A DNA stretch of 64,000 nucleotides from Rhizobium sp. ZPR4 (GTDB lineage: Bacteria; Pseudomonadota; Alphaproteobacteria; Rhizobiales; Rhizobiaceae), in contig NZ_CP157967.1 in assembly GCF_040215725.1 (NCBI RefSeq), positions 496,001 to 560,000 on the forward strand. The letters are read 5' to 3'. The position numbers and the translations under genes were made by a program. Below the pieces are notes generated by a model that was not told the DNA's origin, did no database searches, and saw only the letters and a list, made by a program, of their open reading frames with translations. Positions 37,026 to 45,794 of this stretch are shown here, piece by piece; position 1 is the stretch's first letter, and each line of letters starts with the position of its first letter.

Positions 37026-37718
37026 CTAGAGGACGCCATCCCATTCGGCGAGTGCCATGACGACGCCAGGCAGGTCGGCCATGCGGCTAACGACGGTTTC
37101 GGCACCGGCATCGGTCAGCCTGTCGGCATGCGAGGGATAGCTGTGCGATGCGCCGGTGAAGCCGATGACGCGCATGCCGGCAGCCCGCGCCGCCTGGACG
37201 CCGTGAACCGAATCCTCGACGACGATCGTGTTGGCCGGGCTGACATTCATCTGCTTGGCGCCATGCAGGAAGATGTCCGGTTTCGGCTTCACGCGGTCGG
37301 CGCCGAGGTCCTTGGCGGAGTAGATATGCGGCGCAAACAGCTTGATATAGCCGACCTTCGTCAGCATCATCTCGAGACGGGCGGCGCTGGAATTCGAGCA
37401 GATGCAGCGCGGCATCGGCAGCCGTGACAGCGCCTGCGGCACGCCCGGGATAGCCTGAACATCACTGGCAAGCTTCAGGTCAAGCAGCTTCTCGGATTTG
37501 TCGAGCAGCGATGCGGAAAGCGGAATGCTCGCCTCGCGCTCGACTTCGAACAGGATGTTGCGCCAGGTCATGCCGGCGAAGCGCTCACCCATTTCCTCGG
37601 TGCTGATCGGGTAGCCAGCATCGGTCAGCAGCTTCGATTCGACCTCGGCCGCGATGATTTCCGAATCGACCAGAACGCCGTCGCAGTCGAAGATGATGAG
37701 GTCGAAGCCATTGCTCAT
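37026..37718 (-). CDS. HAD-superfamily phosphatase (phosphoglycolate phosphatase/beta-PGM-like)
   Basis: About 230 residues. Motif I is FDCDGVLVDSE (nucleophile Asp11, acid Asp13), motif II includes CSNSS, motif III Lys is in RVKPKPDIF, and motif IV is VVEDSVHG. The cap domain follows motif I, as in the phosphoglycolate phosphatase/beta-phosphoglucomutase group. The substrate is unknown. ATG 37718 (AAAGGCAG upstream) is preferred over the extended reading with 22 extra residues. It is a single gene. Confidence 0.87.
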   Translation of the reverse strand: MSNGFDLIIFDCDGVLVDSEIIAAEVESKLLTDAGYPISTEEMGERFAGMTWRNILFEVEREASIPLSASLLDKSEKLLDLKLASDVQAIPGVPQALSRLPMPRCICSNSSAARLEMMLTKVGYIKLFAPHIYSAKDLGADRVKPKPDIFLHGAKQMNVSPANTIVVEDSVHGVQAARAAGMRVIGFTGASHSYPSHADRLTDAGAETVVSRMADLPGVVMALAEWDGVL

Positions 37719-37961
37719 GAAATTACTGCCTTTGATGTGGCTGGGTTCGGCACGCTCCAGGAAACCATTGGTGTTTCGGGACATGCTCTGAAAAATGACC
37801 GCCGGGCTTTACACGATATGTCGACAAAGCTCAACCAATTGGCAGGCATGGCTGCGCTGCAGTGAGCGAAAGGGTCGAAATACGCAAAAGAGGTGATGAC
37901 CGTTGCTTGTCGATCGCCATCGGGCCTCGACATCGGATAGGGCCGCCTTTAAGGATCGGCC

Positions 37962-38630
37962 ATGGCCAAGGATCGCGACGACACCATTGCCAGCCGCATC
38001 AGCCGGGTGCTTGCCGACCGCATCATCCGCGGCGAGATCGCGCCCGATGCGCGTCTGCGGCAGGATCACATTGCCGAGGAGTTCGGTACCAGCCATGTGC
38101 CCGTGCGCGAGGCGTTCCGGCGGCTGGAGGCGCAGGGGCTGGCGATCAGCCTGCCGCGCCGCGGCGTACGCGTCGCCTCCTTCGATCTCAAGGAAGTTCG
38201 TGAGGTTGCGGAAATGCGCGCAGCCCTCGAGGGGCTCGCGCTCAAGCACGCGGCCCCGCATCTGACGGCGGCCATTCTGGACGAGGCCGAACAGGCGACG
38301 CGCGATGGCGATGCTGCCGGCGACGTTCATGCCTGGGAGGAGGCGAATCGGCGCTTCCACCGCCTGATCCTGGCGCCTTGCGGCATGGCGCGGTTGCTCG
38401 CCGCGATTGACGACCTGCATGCCGCAAGCGCCCGTTTTCTCTTCTCTGCCTGGCAATCCGGTTGGGAGAAGCGCACGGATCATGACCATCGTGCCATCCT
38501 GGCGGCGCTGCGCCAGGGGCGCGCCGAAGAGGCCGCCGCGATCCTGCAGAAGCATGTGCAATGGATCGGCCGCGCGCCGGTGCGCACGCCTTCGGGATCG
38601 ACCCGCGACGCCTTCGCAATTGTCGGCTAA
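37962..38630 (+). CDS. bioR: GntR-family biotin repressor, BioR type
   Basis: A 222-residue FadR-type (FCD) GntR regulator. The winged HTH is at about 8-70 (LADRIIRGEIAPDARLRQDHIAEEF, then HVPVREAFRRLEAQG) and the all-helical FCD domain at about 80-215 contains the EANRRFHRLIL and HDHRAIL metal-site histidines. Two TTAT-N2-ATAA palindromes of the BioR type flank the gap before bioY, which points to BioR, the alphaproteobacterial biotin-responsive repressor. The specific name rests on that context. The stop is 4 bp from the first box. Confidence 0.82.
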   Translation: MAKDRDDTIASRISRVLADRIIRGEIAPDARLRQDHIAEEFGTSHVPVREAFRRLEAQGLAISLPRRGVRVASFDLKEVREVAEMRAALEGLALKHAAPHLTAAILDEAEQATRDGDAAGDVHAWEEANRRFHRLILAPCGMARLLAAIDDLHAASARFLFSAWQSGWEKRTDHDHRAILAALRQGRAEEAAAILQKHVQWIGRAPVRTPSGSTRDAFAIVG

Positions 38631-38633
38631 AAA

Positions 38634-38643
38634 TTATAGATAA
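38634..38643. promoter_or_regulatory. BioR box 1 (downstream of bioR)
   Basis: TTATAGATAA inside a larger perfect dyad (AAAATTAT-AG-ATAATTTT). It matches the BioR consensus TTATMKATAA. It lies between the bioR stop and the bioR terminator, which is an odd place for an operator. Confidence 0.8.
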
Positions 38644-38660
38644 TTTTGAGGTGAATGGTT

Positions 38661-38686
38661 GAGCGCGCCTAAGGGCTGCGCTCTTT
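38661..38686 (+). terminator. terminator after bioR
   Basis: A stem GAGCGCGCC / GGGCTGCGCTC (one bulged base) with a short loop, then TTT. It should end the bioR transcript downstream of BioR box 1. Confidence 0.55.
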
Positions 38687-38865
38687 GACGGGCTTTTCGC
38701 TCAGGAACCGTCGCGCCGCGATCAGCACCCGCTGCAATTCGCAGCGTTTCCCGGGCTTTTATTGCGCTTATTTTTCAATGGAGTTTTGCGCTTGGTCGAA
38801 ATATCGGGCGCTTGCCACTTGCCTGATTTCGCGATCTCTCTCATAAAATAGATGAGACTCAAAAA

Positions 38866-38875
38866 TTATCTATAA
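38866..38875. promoter_or_regulatory. BioR box 2 (bioY promoter)
   Basis: TTATCTATAA inside the same extended dyad (AAAATTAT-CT-ATAATTTT), 17 bp upstream of the bioY ATG and just before its AAAGGAGAG Shine-Dalgarno. It matches the BioR consensus and should repress bioY when biotin is ample. Confidence 0.85.
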
Positions 38876-38892
38876 TTTTAAAAGGAGAGCCC

Positions 38893-39483
38893 ATGTCCCT
38901 GTTGCAACATCATGATGAAGTCGCTTTCGATCCGCTCCGCCTCGGGCAGCGTTCGCTTGTTATCAAGGCTGTGTTCGTTCTTGCGGGAACGCTGATCCTG
39001 GCACTGGCATCGCAAATCGCCGTGCCGATGGTGCCGGTGCCGATCACCATGCAGACATTCGCGATCACCATGATCGGTGCGCTCTACGGCTGGCGCCTTG
39101 GTGCGCTCACTGTTCTTGCCTGGCTGGGCGAAGCTGCGATCGGTTTTCCGGTGCTGGCCGGCGGGGCAGGCGGCATTGTGCCGTTCATGGGGCCGACAGC
39201 CGGCTATCTGGCATCCTTCCCGATCATTTCAGCCCTTGTCGGCTTTCTTGCCGAGCGCGGCTGGAGCGGCAACCGCGTCGTGCGCAGCTTCCTCGCCCAT
39301 CTCTCGGCCAACATTCTCTGCCTCGCGATCGGTGGCGCATGGCTTGCAGCGCTGATCGGCGCAGAGAAGGGCTGGCTGCTTGGCGTGGCACCCTTCATCC
39401 TCGGCGCCGTGCTCAAGTCCGCGCTTGCGGCTACGGTGCTGAAGACCGTTCAGGTCTATAGCGGCAAGGCGCGTCTGAATTGA
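38893..39483 (+). CDS. bioY: biotin transporter substrate-specific component BioY
   Basis: A 196-residue S-component of the energy-coupling-factor biotin transporter with six TM helices. Family segments VPMVPVPITMQTFAI, GWRLGALTVLAWLGEAAIG and FMGPTAGYL are present. It may work alone or with BioMN, which are not adjacent here. It is controlled by BioR box 2. Its stop overlaps the TTG of the next gene. Confidence 0.94.
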   Translation: MSLLQHHDEVAFDPLRLGQRSLVIKAVFVLAGTLILALASQIAVPMVPVPITMQTFAITMIGALYGWRLGALTVLAWLGEAAIGFPVLAGGAGGIVPFMGPTAGYLASFPIISALVGFLAERGWSGNRVVRSFLAHLSANILCLAIGGAWLAALIGAEKGWLLGVAPFILGAVLKSALAATVLKTVQVYSGKARLN

Positions 39484-39905
39484 CCGTCAGGCTTCGCGCC
39501 CACCATCTGCTCTGTATGCTGACTTTCGTCGGTGAAGGTTATACCTCGGCCTTCACCGACAACTATCGCCGCATCGCCGAGCGGCTGTCGGAAGGGGAGG
39601 AGATCAAACTGGTTTCCGGCTCCGACGACATCTGCGCGCCGCTCCTGAATGGGGAGGAGCCGCACTGCTTCAAGGCTTCGGTCATCGAGCGGGATGCGGC
39701 TGCCCTTGCGGATATCATGGCATTGCTCGGCGAGGAGATCGGCCCGGGAACCGTGTTGGTGCCGGATGCCAGGCTGCTTTCCAAGCTCCGCCGAAATTTC
39801 GCCAGCGGTGAAATCCGTCACGCCTGCCTCGGCTGCGAGTGGGGTGACCTCTGCAGCCGCATTGCTAAGAGCAATTTCAGTGGTGTCCTGATTAAGGCAG
39901 CCTAG
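39480..39905 (+). CDS. DUF1284 domain protein coupled to bioY
   Basis: A 141-residue protein. The DUF1284 N terminus (MTVRLRAHHLLCMLTFVGEG) and four or more conserved Cys are visible, including HACLGCEWGDLCSRI near the C terminus. The spacing suggests a metal or Fe-S site. The TTG start overlaps the bioY stop (TTGA), so it is translationally coupled, and it shares BioR control by position. Function unknown. Its TAG stop is the first three bases of repeat copy C. Confidence 0.85.
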   Translation: MTVRLRAHHLLCMLTFVGEGYTSAFTDNYRRIAERLSEGEEIKLVSGSDDICAPLLNGEEPHCFKASVIERDAAALADIMALLGEEIGPGTVLVPDARLLSKLRRNFASGEIRHACLGCEWGDLCSRIAKSNFSGVLIKAA

Positions 39906-40006
39906 AGCAATTCCAGGAAAAGTGCGCAGCGGTTTTCCGTTCGGAATTGCGTGAAAACAAAGAGATAGAGCGGTTCAGAGATTCCGCGAAGAGCTGAACC
40001 GCTCTA
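39903..40006. repeat. palindromic intergenic repeat, copy C (two modules)
   Basis: Module 1: GCAATTCC (39907) ... GGAATTGC (39943-39950) around AAAAGTGCGCAGCGGTTTTCC. Module 2: a 12-bp perfect stem AGAGCGGTTCAG (39967-39978) / CTGAACCGCTCT (39994-40005), which could act as a bidirectional terminator. The element runs from the stop of the DUF1284 gene to that of the ArsR gene. Confidence 0.88.
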
Positions 40007-40729
40007 AGGTCTGTCATCCGGCTCGGGTTGTGTGATGTCGTCACTCAACTCGAGCGGAAAGAGCGCCAGAAACCGGCGCTCGCCTTCGGGCGTAAAGAAG
40101 ATCGAGCGGCTGTTTTCGGTTCGCCGCGCCCAACCCTTGTCGAAGAAGTTCGAAAGCAGCGCCTTGCCAAGGCTGCCGGCCAGATGCGCCCGTCGCTCGC
40201 TCCAGTCCAGGCAGGAGCGGCAAAGCGGACGTCGGCTGGAGCGAAGGCCGGAAACATCGATGCCGATCGATCCCAGATGCTTCTCGCCATCGGTCGTCAG
40301 GCTCAGGCCTTCTCCCATGACAGAAATCGATCCCGCCTCTATCAGGCTGTCGAGCATCCGTACGCCGTAATCGCCGGCAAGATGGTCGTAGCAGATACGC
40401 GCCTTGCGCAGGGCCGGCTCTTTCGGGCCGGGACGATGGCGCAGATGACCGCGGCTTGCGGCAAAGCCCATGATGCCCTCAAGCAGCTTGCCGACGCGAT
40501 CGTCCGCCAGCGTGAAATAGCGATGGCGGCCCTGCTTGCGTTGCGCCAGCAGGCCGCCCGCTTCGAGCTTGGAAAGATGGGCGCTCGCGGTCTGCAGCGT
40601 CACACCGGCCGCGGCCGCCAGTTCCGTTGCCGTCAATGCGCGGCCGCCCATCAGCGCCGTCAAGATATTCGCTCGCGCGGGATCGCCGATCAGCGAGCCG
40701 ATCTGGGCTATGTCTGGACCTTCTTTCAT
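40004..40729 (-). CDS. ArsR-family transcriptional regulator
   Basis: About 241 residues from ATG 40729. The N-terminal winged HTH (about 8-80) contains DPARANILTALMGGRALTATELAAAAGV and QTASAHLSKLEAGG. The C-terminal part (about 100-241) is longer than in SmtB/ArsR and has Cys in RRPLCRSCLDWSERR, which could bind a metal or redox signal. It belongs to the larger ArsR group. The 127-residue N-terminal extension of the open frame overlaps the opposite genes and is rejected. It is divergent from a NIPSNAP gene (72 bp), which it probably controls. Confidence 0.87.
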   Translation of the reverse strand: MKEGPDIAQIGSLIGDPARANILTALMGGRALTATELAAAAGVTLQTASAHLSKLEAGGLLAQRKQGRHRYFTLADDRVGKLLEGIMGFAASRGHLRHRPGPKEPALRKARICYDHLAGDYGVRMLDSLIEAGSISVMGEGLSLTTDGEKHLGSIGIDVSGLRSSRRPLCRSCLDWSERRAHLAGSLGKALLSNFFDKGWARRTENSRSIFFTPEGERRFLALFPLELSDDITQPEPDDRP

Positions 40730-40801
40730 ACTTCGATCGTAACCGAACCATCTCCGTCCCGCAATGTGCGAAAACCTCCGCATCAGCAAAGGAGAAAGCC
40801 A

Positions 40802-41131
40802 ATGATCACCTGTTTCATCCGCTATCAGATCGATCCGTTCAAGCAGGAAGCCTTCGCGGAATATGGCAAGGCCTGGGGCCAGATCATCCCGCGCAACGGC
40901 GCCGATCTCATCGGTTATTTTGCGCCGCATGAGGGGTCGCTGACGACGGCCTATGGCGTCTACAACATCGACAACCTCGCCGCCTACGAAGCCTATCGCA
41001 AGAACCTTGCCGCTGACCCTCTGGCACAGGCCAATCTCGATTTTGCCCGCCGCGAGCGTTTCATCTTGCAGGAAGACCGCATTTTCCTGAAAAATGTCTC
41101 TCTGCCGCATGCTCCGAGGATATCGCCATGA
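40802..41131 (+). CDS. NIPSNAP family protein
   Basis: A 109-residue protein of the NIPSNAP family (ferredoxin-like dimeric alpha/beta barrel). The opening MITCFIRYQIDPFKQEAFAE, GADLIGYFAPHEG and AYEAYRKNLAAD segments are typical. The ATG has AAAGGAGA upstream. Its function is unknown; relatives in bacteria sit near monooxygenases or oxidative metabolism genes. The stop overlaps the next gene by 4 nt, and it is divergent from the ArsR gene. Confidence 0.9.
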   Translation: MITCFIRYQIDPFKQEAFAEYGKAWGQIIPRNGADLIGYFAPHEGSLTTAYGVYNIDNLAAYEAYRKNLAADPLAQANLDFARRERFILQEDRIFLKNVSLPHAPRISP

Positions 41132-41475
41132 TCGCAGTTATTTTCGAAGTCATTCCCCATCCCGACGAACGTCAGCACTATCTCGACATCGCCGCAAGGC
41201 TGCGCTCCGAACTCGAAACGATCGACGGTTTCGTCTCCATCGAGCGTTTCGAAAGCCTCAGTCAACCGGGCAAGATCCTCTCTCTGTCCTTCTGGCGGGA
41301 CGAGGCCGCCGTTCGCGAATGGCGAAACCGCGAAGCACACCGCGTCGCGCAGAAAGCGGGGCGGAAGACGGTCTTTGCCGATTATCGCTTGCGTGTCGCG
41401 CAGGTGCTTCGCGACTACGGGATGATGGAACGGGCCGAAGTGCCTGATGATAGCCACGCGGTTCACGACATGTGA
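41128..41475 (+). CDS. antibiotic biosynthesis monooxygenase (ABM) domain protein
   Basis: A 115-residue protein with an ABM-type ferredoxin-like fold: EVIPHPDERQHYLDIAARL, then DGFVSIERFES and LSLSFWRDEAAVREWRNREAHRVAQ. ABM proteins include small haem-degrading and quinone monooxygenases, but many have no known enzyme activity. It is coupled to the NIPSNAP gene through an ATGA overlap and is probably in the same ArsR-controlled operon. Confidence 0.88.
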   Translation: MIAVIFEVIPHPDERQHYLDIAARLRSELETIDGFVSIERFESLSQPGKILSLSFWRDEAAVREWRNREAHRVAQKAGRKTVFADYRLRVAQVLRDYGMMERAEVPDDSHAVHDM

Positions 41476-41561
41476 GGTAACTCACCGCCATGTCGCTAAT
41501 CCGTGAGCCCTGCATTCCCGGTGGTTTCGTCGGGAATGCGGAAAATATGACGCCGCTTTAG

Positions 41562-42764
<1,203 letters not shown>

Positions 42765-42877
42765 TCTCAACCGCTGAACGGGTCCGGTTTCAAAGCCGCC
42801 CCACGGCTGTCGGACGCCCGTCGGATCGACATATCCGTCTTCTTCCGTCGTGTACCTCCAGTTGGGAAGAAGGCGAG

Positions 42878-42928
42878 ACACCCAGGGCCTTACCGGACAT
42901 ATTGTACGGTAAGGCCCTGGGTGTTTTC
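42878..42928. terminator. long perfect inverted repeat between ccrM and the NTF2-like gene
   Basis: An 18-bp perfect stem (42878-42895 with 42907-42924; ACACCCAGGGCCTTACCG and its complement) with an 11-nt loop and TTTT on the right. It probably terminates both convergent genes. Confidence 0.85.
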
Positions 42929-42939
42929 AGCTTCGGATC

Positions 42940-43305
42940 TTAGAAGTCCTGATAGTCGGTGACGTCGACGCGTACGACGCGGCCATCTTCGTTGAAGGTG
43001 ATCGTTTCCTCGCCTTCACGAATGAGCGGCTTGCCCGTCTTGCTGTTGGTGGCGCGCACGGACCAGACGGCCCGGCCCGACAGCGGCGTCAGCGTTTCCA
43101 CCAGGGAGTTGGATGCGGTCTGGTCCGGATAGGTATCGAAATAACCGCGGAAGGCTTCCATGATCGCATCGCGGCCGGCGAGGTCGCCGACACCGTTGGA
43201 AACATAGGTGGCATTCTCGGCGAAGAAATTCTCGATCTCTTCATAGTTGATACGATTGATGGCGTCGTGAAACAGCTCGATACGTTCTGCGGGATCGAAG
43301 ATCAT
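42940..43305 (-). CDS. NTF2-like (SnoaL-type) small protein
   Basis: A 121-residue protein with the alpha+beta cone fold of the NTF2/SnoaL superfamily: IELFHDAINRINYEEIENFFAE helix, GRDAIMEAFRGYFDTYPD, and repeated beta strands (GRAVWSVRATNSKTG, EETITFNEDGRVVRVDV). Such proteins may be isomerases, hydrolases or ligand binders; no catalytic residues can be assigned. It lies 4 bp after the end of the HAD gene on the same strand, so it is the third gene of the mutY-HAD run. Confidence 0.83.
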   Translation of the reverse strand: MIFDPAERIELFHDAINRINYEEIENFFAENATYVSNGVGDLAGRDAIMEAFRGYFDTYPDQTASNSLVETLTPLSGRAVWSVRATNSKTGKPLIREGEETITFNEDGRVVRVDVTDYQDF

Positions 43306-43309
43306 CGGC

Positions 43310-43924
43310 TCAAACCTTTATGCCGTAGGCGGCGAGATCGCTGCGCAGCTTCTCGGCGCCGGTGAAGTGAACTGCATGCCAGCCGGCAGCGCGCGCGCCT
43401 TCGACATTCGGATAGGAATCGTCGATGAAGATCGTCGTGGCAGGATCGAGATCGAAGCTTTTGGCATGGGTGTCGTAGATCGCGACATCCGGCTTGATCA
43501 GGCCGATATCACCGGAAACCGTCACGCCGCGAGGCTTCTTGAGGAAGGGATAGCGTTCTTGCGCCTCGCGAAAAGTGTCGGAGGCGAAGTTGGTCAGCAT
43601 GGTGACGTCGCGTCCCTCAGCGATCAATCCTTCGAAGATCGCGACGCTATCGTCATAGGCATGCGGCACCATCTCGTGCCAATATCTGCGGAAAGCGCGG
43701 ATCTGTTCTTCACGCTCCGGATGGTTGGCAATCAGCAATGCCTCGGCATCACCCCAGGTGCGGCCGCGATCCTGCTCGATGTTCCAGTCGCTGGTGCACA
43801 CATTGGTGAAAAACCATTCGCGCTCGGCATCGTCAGGAATGATGCGGCTGTAGGGGAGGCTCGGATCGTAGTGAAGCAGAACCTTGCCGATATCGAAAAC
43901 GATGTGCCGAATTTCCGTCGTCAT
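43310..43924 (-). CDS. HAD-superfamily hydrolase (YihX-like)
   Basis: A 204-residue HAD protein of the YihX/haloacid-dehalogenase branch. Motif I is HIVFDIGKVLLHYD (nucleophile Asp, with Gly in place of the second Asp as is normal in this branch), motif II TNFASD, motif III Lys in GLIKPDVAIY and motif IV FIDDSYPN. Sugar-phosphate or nucleotide phosphatase activity is likely; the substrate is not known. Its ATG overlaps the mutY stop, so it is coupled to mutY. Confidence 0.87.
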   Translation of the reverse strand: MTTEIRHIVFDIGKVLLHYDPSLPYSRIIPDDAEREWFFTNVCTSDWNIEQDRGRTWGDAEALLIANHPEREEQIRAFRRYWHEMVPHAYDDSVAIFEGLIAEGRDVTMLTNFASDTFREAQERYPFLKKPRGVTVSGDIGLIKPDVAIYDTHAKSFDLDPATTIFIDDSYPNVEGARAAGWHAVHFTGAEKLRSDLAAYGIKV

Positions 43925-45033
43925 GAATGAATTCCTGATTTTTGCTCTAAAGGCATTTTTGTGAACGCACTGGGAATAGCCTGAGCGATCGCTTTTTTCA
44001 TGACTGTCGGCAGAGCCTGCTCTTCAAGATTTGTAACCGGCGCCCACCATCCGTCATGGTTGTCCGCGTGTGAGACGGATTTCGCGCGCCAGATCGACAG
44101 CCGCAGTTCGAAATGGGTGAAAACATGCGTCACCATGCCTGCCGGCTGCCAGTCGGCCGGGAAGGGAGCCGCCTCGCTGCCGGTCTCGCCGTCGATACGC
44201 GCTGTCCAGCTCGTCGTCGGCACTTCCGTCATGCCGCCCAGCAGGCCACTCTCGACACGGCGGCGCAGGAAAATCTCGCCCTCGTCATTGACGGCAACGA
44301 AGGCCGCCCCCTGGCGCACCGGCTTCTCCTTCTTGGTGGCCTTGACCGGAAAACGCTCGGGATCATGCCCGGCCAGCGCCTGACAGGCACCGTTGAAGGG
44401 ACAGAGCGAACAGACGGGGCGTTTCGGCGTGCAGATCGTCGCGCCGAGATCCATCATTGCCTGGGCGAAATCGCCCGGCCGGTCCGCAGGCGTCAAGAGG
44501 GCGACCTTCTGTTTCATCTGCGGCTTTGCGCCGGGCAGGGGCGTCGAAATCGCATAGAGGCGAGAAATGACGCGTTCCACATTGCCGTCCATCACGGCCG
44601 CCTGGCGATTGAAAGCGATGGCAGCGACGGCAGCGGACGTGTAATCGCCGATACCGGGAAGCGCCCGCAGCCCATCTTCGGTATCGGGAAAGCTGCCGCC
44701 ATGATCTGCAGCCACCGCCTCGGCGCATTTCTTCAGGTTGCGGGCGCGGGCGTAGTAGCCGAGCCCGGCCCAGGCCGCCATGACGTCGTCATTTGCCGCC
44801 GCGGCGAGATCGTTGACCGTCGGCCAGCGCTCCAGGAATTTCGCGAAATAGGATTTGACTGCCGGCACGGTCGTCTGCTGCAGCATCACTTCCGACAGCC
44901 AGATGCGATAGGGATCAGGCTTGATGCCGCGCGCGGCCATGGGTGGCGAGACTCGCCAAGGCAGGTCGCGATGGTGTCGGTCGTACCAGGCAAGCAGGGA
45001 TGCTGCCGTGGGAGATTCTAAAGTCGAGGTCAT
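43921..45033 (-). CDS. mutY: A/G-specific adenine DNA glycosylase
   Basis: Removes A mispaired with 8-oxoG or G. 370 residues: HhH-GPD domain with Glu48 (WLSEVMLQQT), HhH loop LPGIGDYTSAA and catalytic Asp149 (VMDGNVERV); the [4Fe-4S] cysteines C-x6-C-x2-C-x5-C in CTPKRPVCSLCPFNGAC; and a C-terminal NUDIX-like 8-oxoG recognition domain (about 230-355). It is divergent from the DUF721 gene and coupled to a HAD hydrolase. Confidence 0.95.
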   Translation of the reverse strand: MTSTLESPTAASLLAWYDRHHRDLPWRVSPPMAARGIKPDPYRIWLSEVMLQQTTVPAVKSYFAKFLERWPTVNDLAAAANDDVMAAWAGLGYYARARNLKKCAEAVAADHGGSFPDTEDGLRALPGIGDYTSAAVAAIAFNRQAAVMDGNVERVISRLYAISTPLPGAKPQMKQKVALLTPADRPGDFAQAMMDLGATICTPKRPVCSLCPFNGACQALAGHDPERFPVKATKKEKPVRQGAAFVAVNDEGEIFLRRRVESGLLGGMTEVPTTSWTARIDGETGSEAAPFPADWQPAGMVTHVFTHFELRLSIWRAKSVSHADNHDGWWAPVTNLEEQALPTVMKKAIAQAIPSAFTKMPLEQKSGIHS

Positions 45034-45131
45034 GATTTGCCGCGTCGAGGGGAAGTACTCTATACTTGGCCAAGCTGCGTCGGGCGATCAAGGTCCGCGA
45101 TGCACAAAGCACGCACCGGAAGCCGATTGAG

Positions 45132-45626
45132 ATGAGTTATCCCCGAAAAGGCGAGAAGCAGATTTCCGAGCTGACCAACGGCATCGTCGATCCGGTGCTG
45201 GCGAAGCGCGCCGGCATCAATACGACGCTGCTCGGATGTTGGGACGAGATCGCCGGCGAGGACTTTGCCGATTGCACGCGGCCCGAAAAGATCGCCTGGG
45301 CCAAGCGAACCGGCTCCGGCATGGACGACCGCTATCAGCCGGGCGTGCTGACGATCGCCTGCGAGGGCGCCCGTGCGCTCTTCCTGACCCATGCGCAGGG
45401 CGAGCTCATCCAGCGCATCAACAGCTTCTTTGGCTTCTATGCCGTCAATCAGATCCGTATCGTGCAGAAGCCCGTCTCGGTCGCGTCCAGACGTTCCCGT
45501 ACGCCGCCGCCCTTGAAGGGCGAGGCGGCGCGCAAGCTGGCTGATATGATGGACGGCATCGAGGATGAGAAGATCAGGGCCGCCGTTCAGCGCCTGGGCA
45601 CGGCCATGGCCTGGAAGCGGCGATAG
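45132..45626 (+). CDS. DUF721 (DciA-like) protein
   Basis: About 164 residues from ATG 45132 (a TTG 66 nt upstream is less likely). The DUF721 core ISELTNGIVDPVLAKRAGINTTLLGCWDEIAGEDFA is followed by a KH-like domain ending FGFYAVNQIRIVQKP and a basic tail. DciA-like proteins load the replicative helicase in bacteria lacking DnaC; this family member may do the same, but the homology in Rhizobiales is weaker. It is divergent from mutY by 98 bp. Confidence 0.85.
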   Translation: MSYPRKGEKQISELTNGIVDPVLAKRAGINTTLLGCWDEIAGEDFADCTRPEKIAWAKRTGSGMDDRYQPGVLTIACEGARALFLTHAQGELIQRINSFFGFYAVNQIRIVQKPVSVASRRSRTPPPLKGEAARKLADMMDGIEDEKIRAAVQRLGTAMAWKRR

Positions 45627-45794
45627 GGCCAGACCAAACCGCAGGTTTTGTGAATTATCGGCAGAATTTAAGTTGTCTGTCTTTGCCAGGTCACAATTCT
45701 TTGAAGAAAGTTGGCCAACCGTGCCTTGTTAGCGGCAAGCAGCCGTTATATCGCATGAAACATTCGAAGACCTCTTTCAACGACGGGTGACTCT

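Noticed and set aside
40730-41110. N-terminal extension of 127 residues on the ArsR regulator
   Set aside because: It overlaps the NIPSNAP gene on the other strand. The HTH begins right after Met at 40729.
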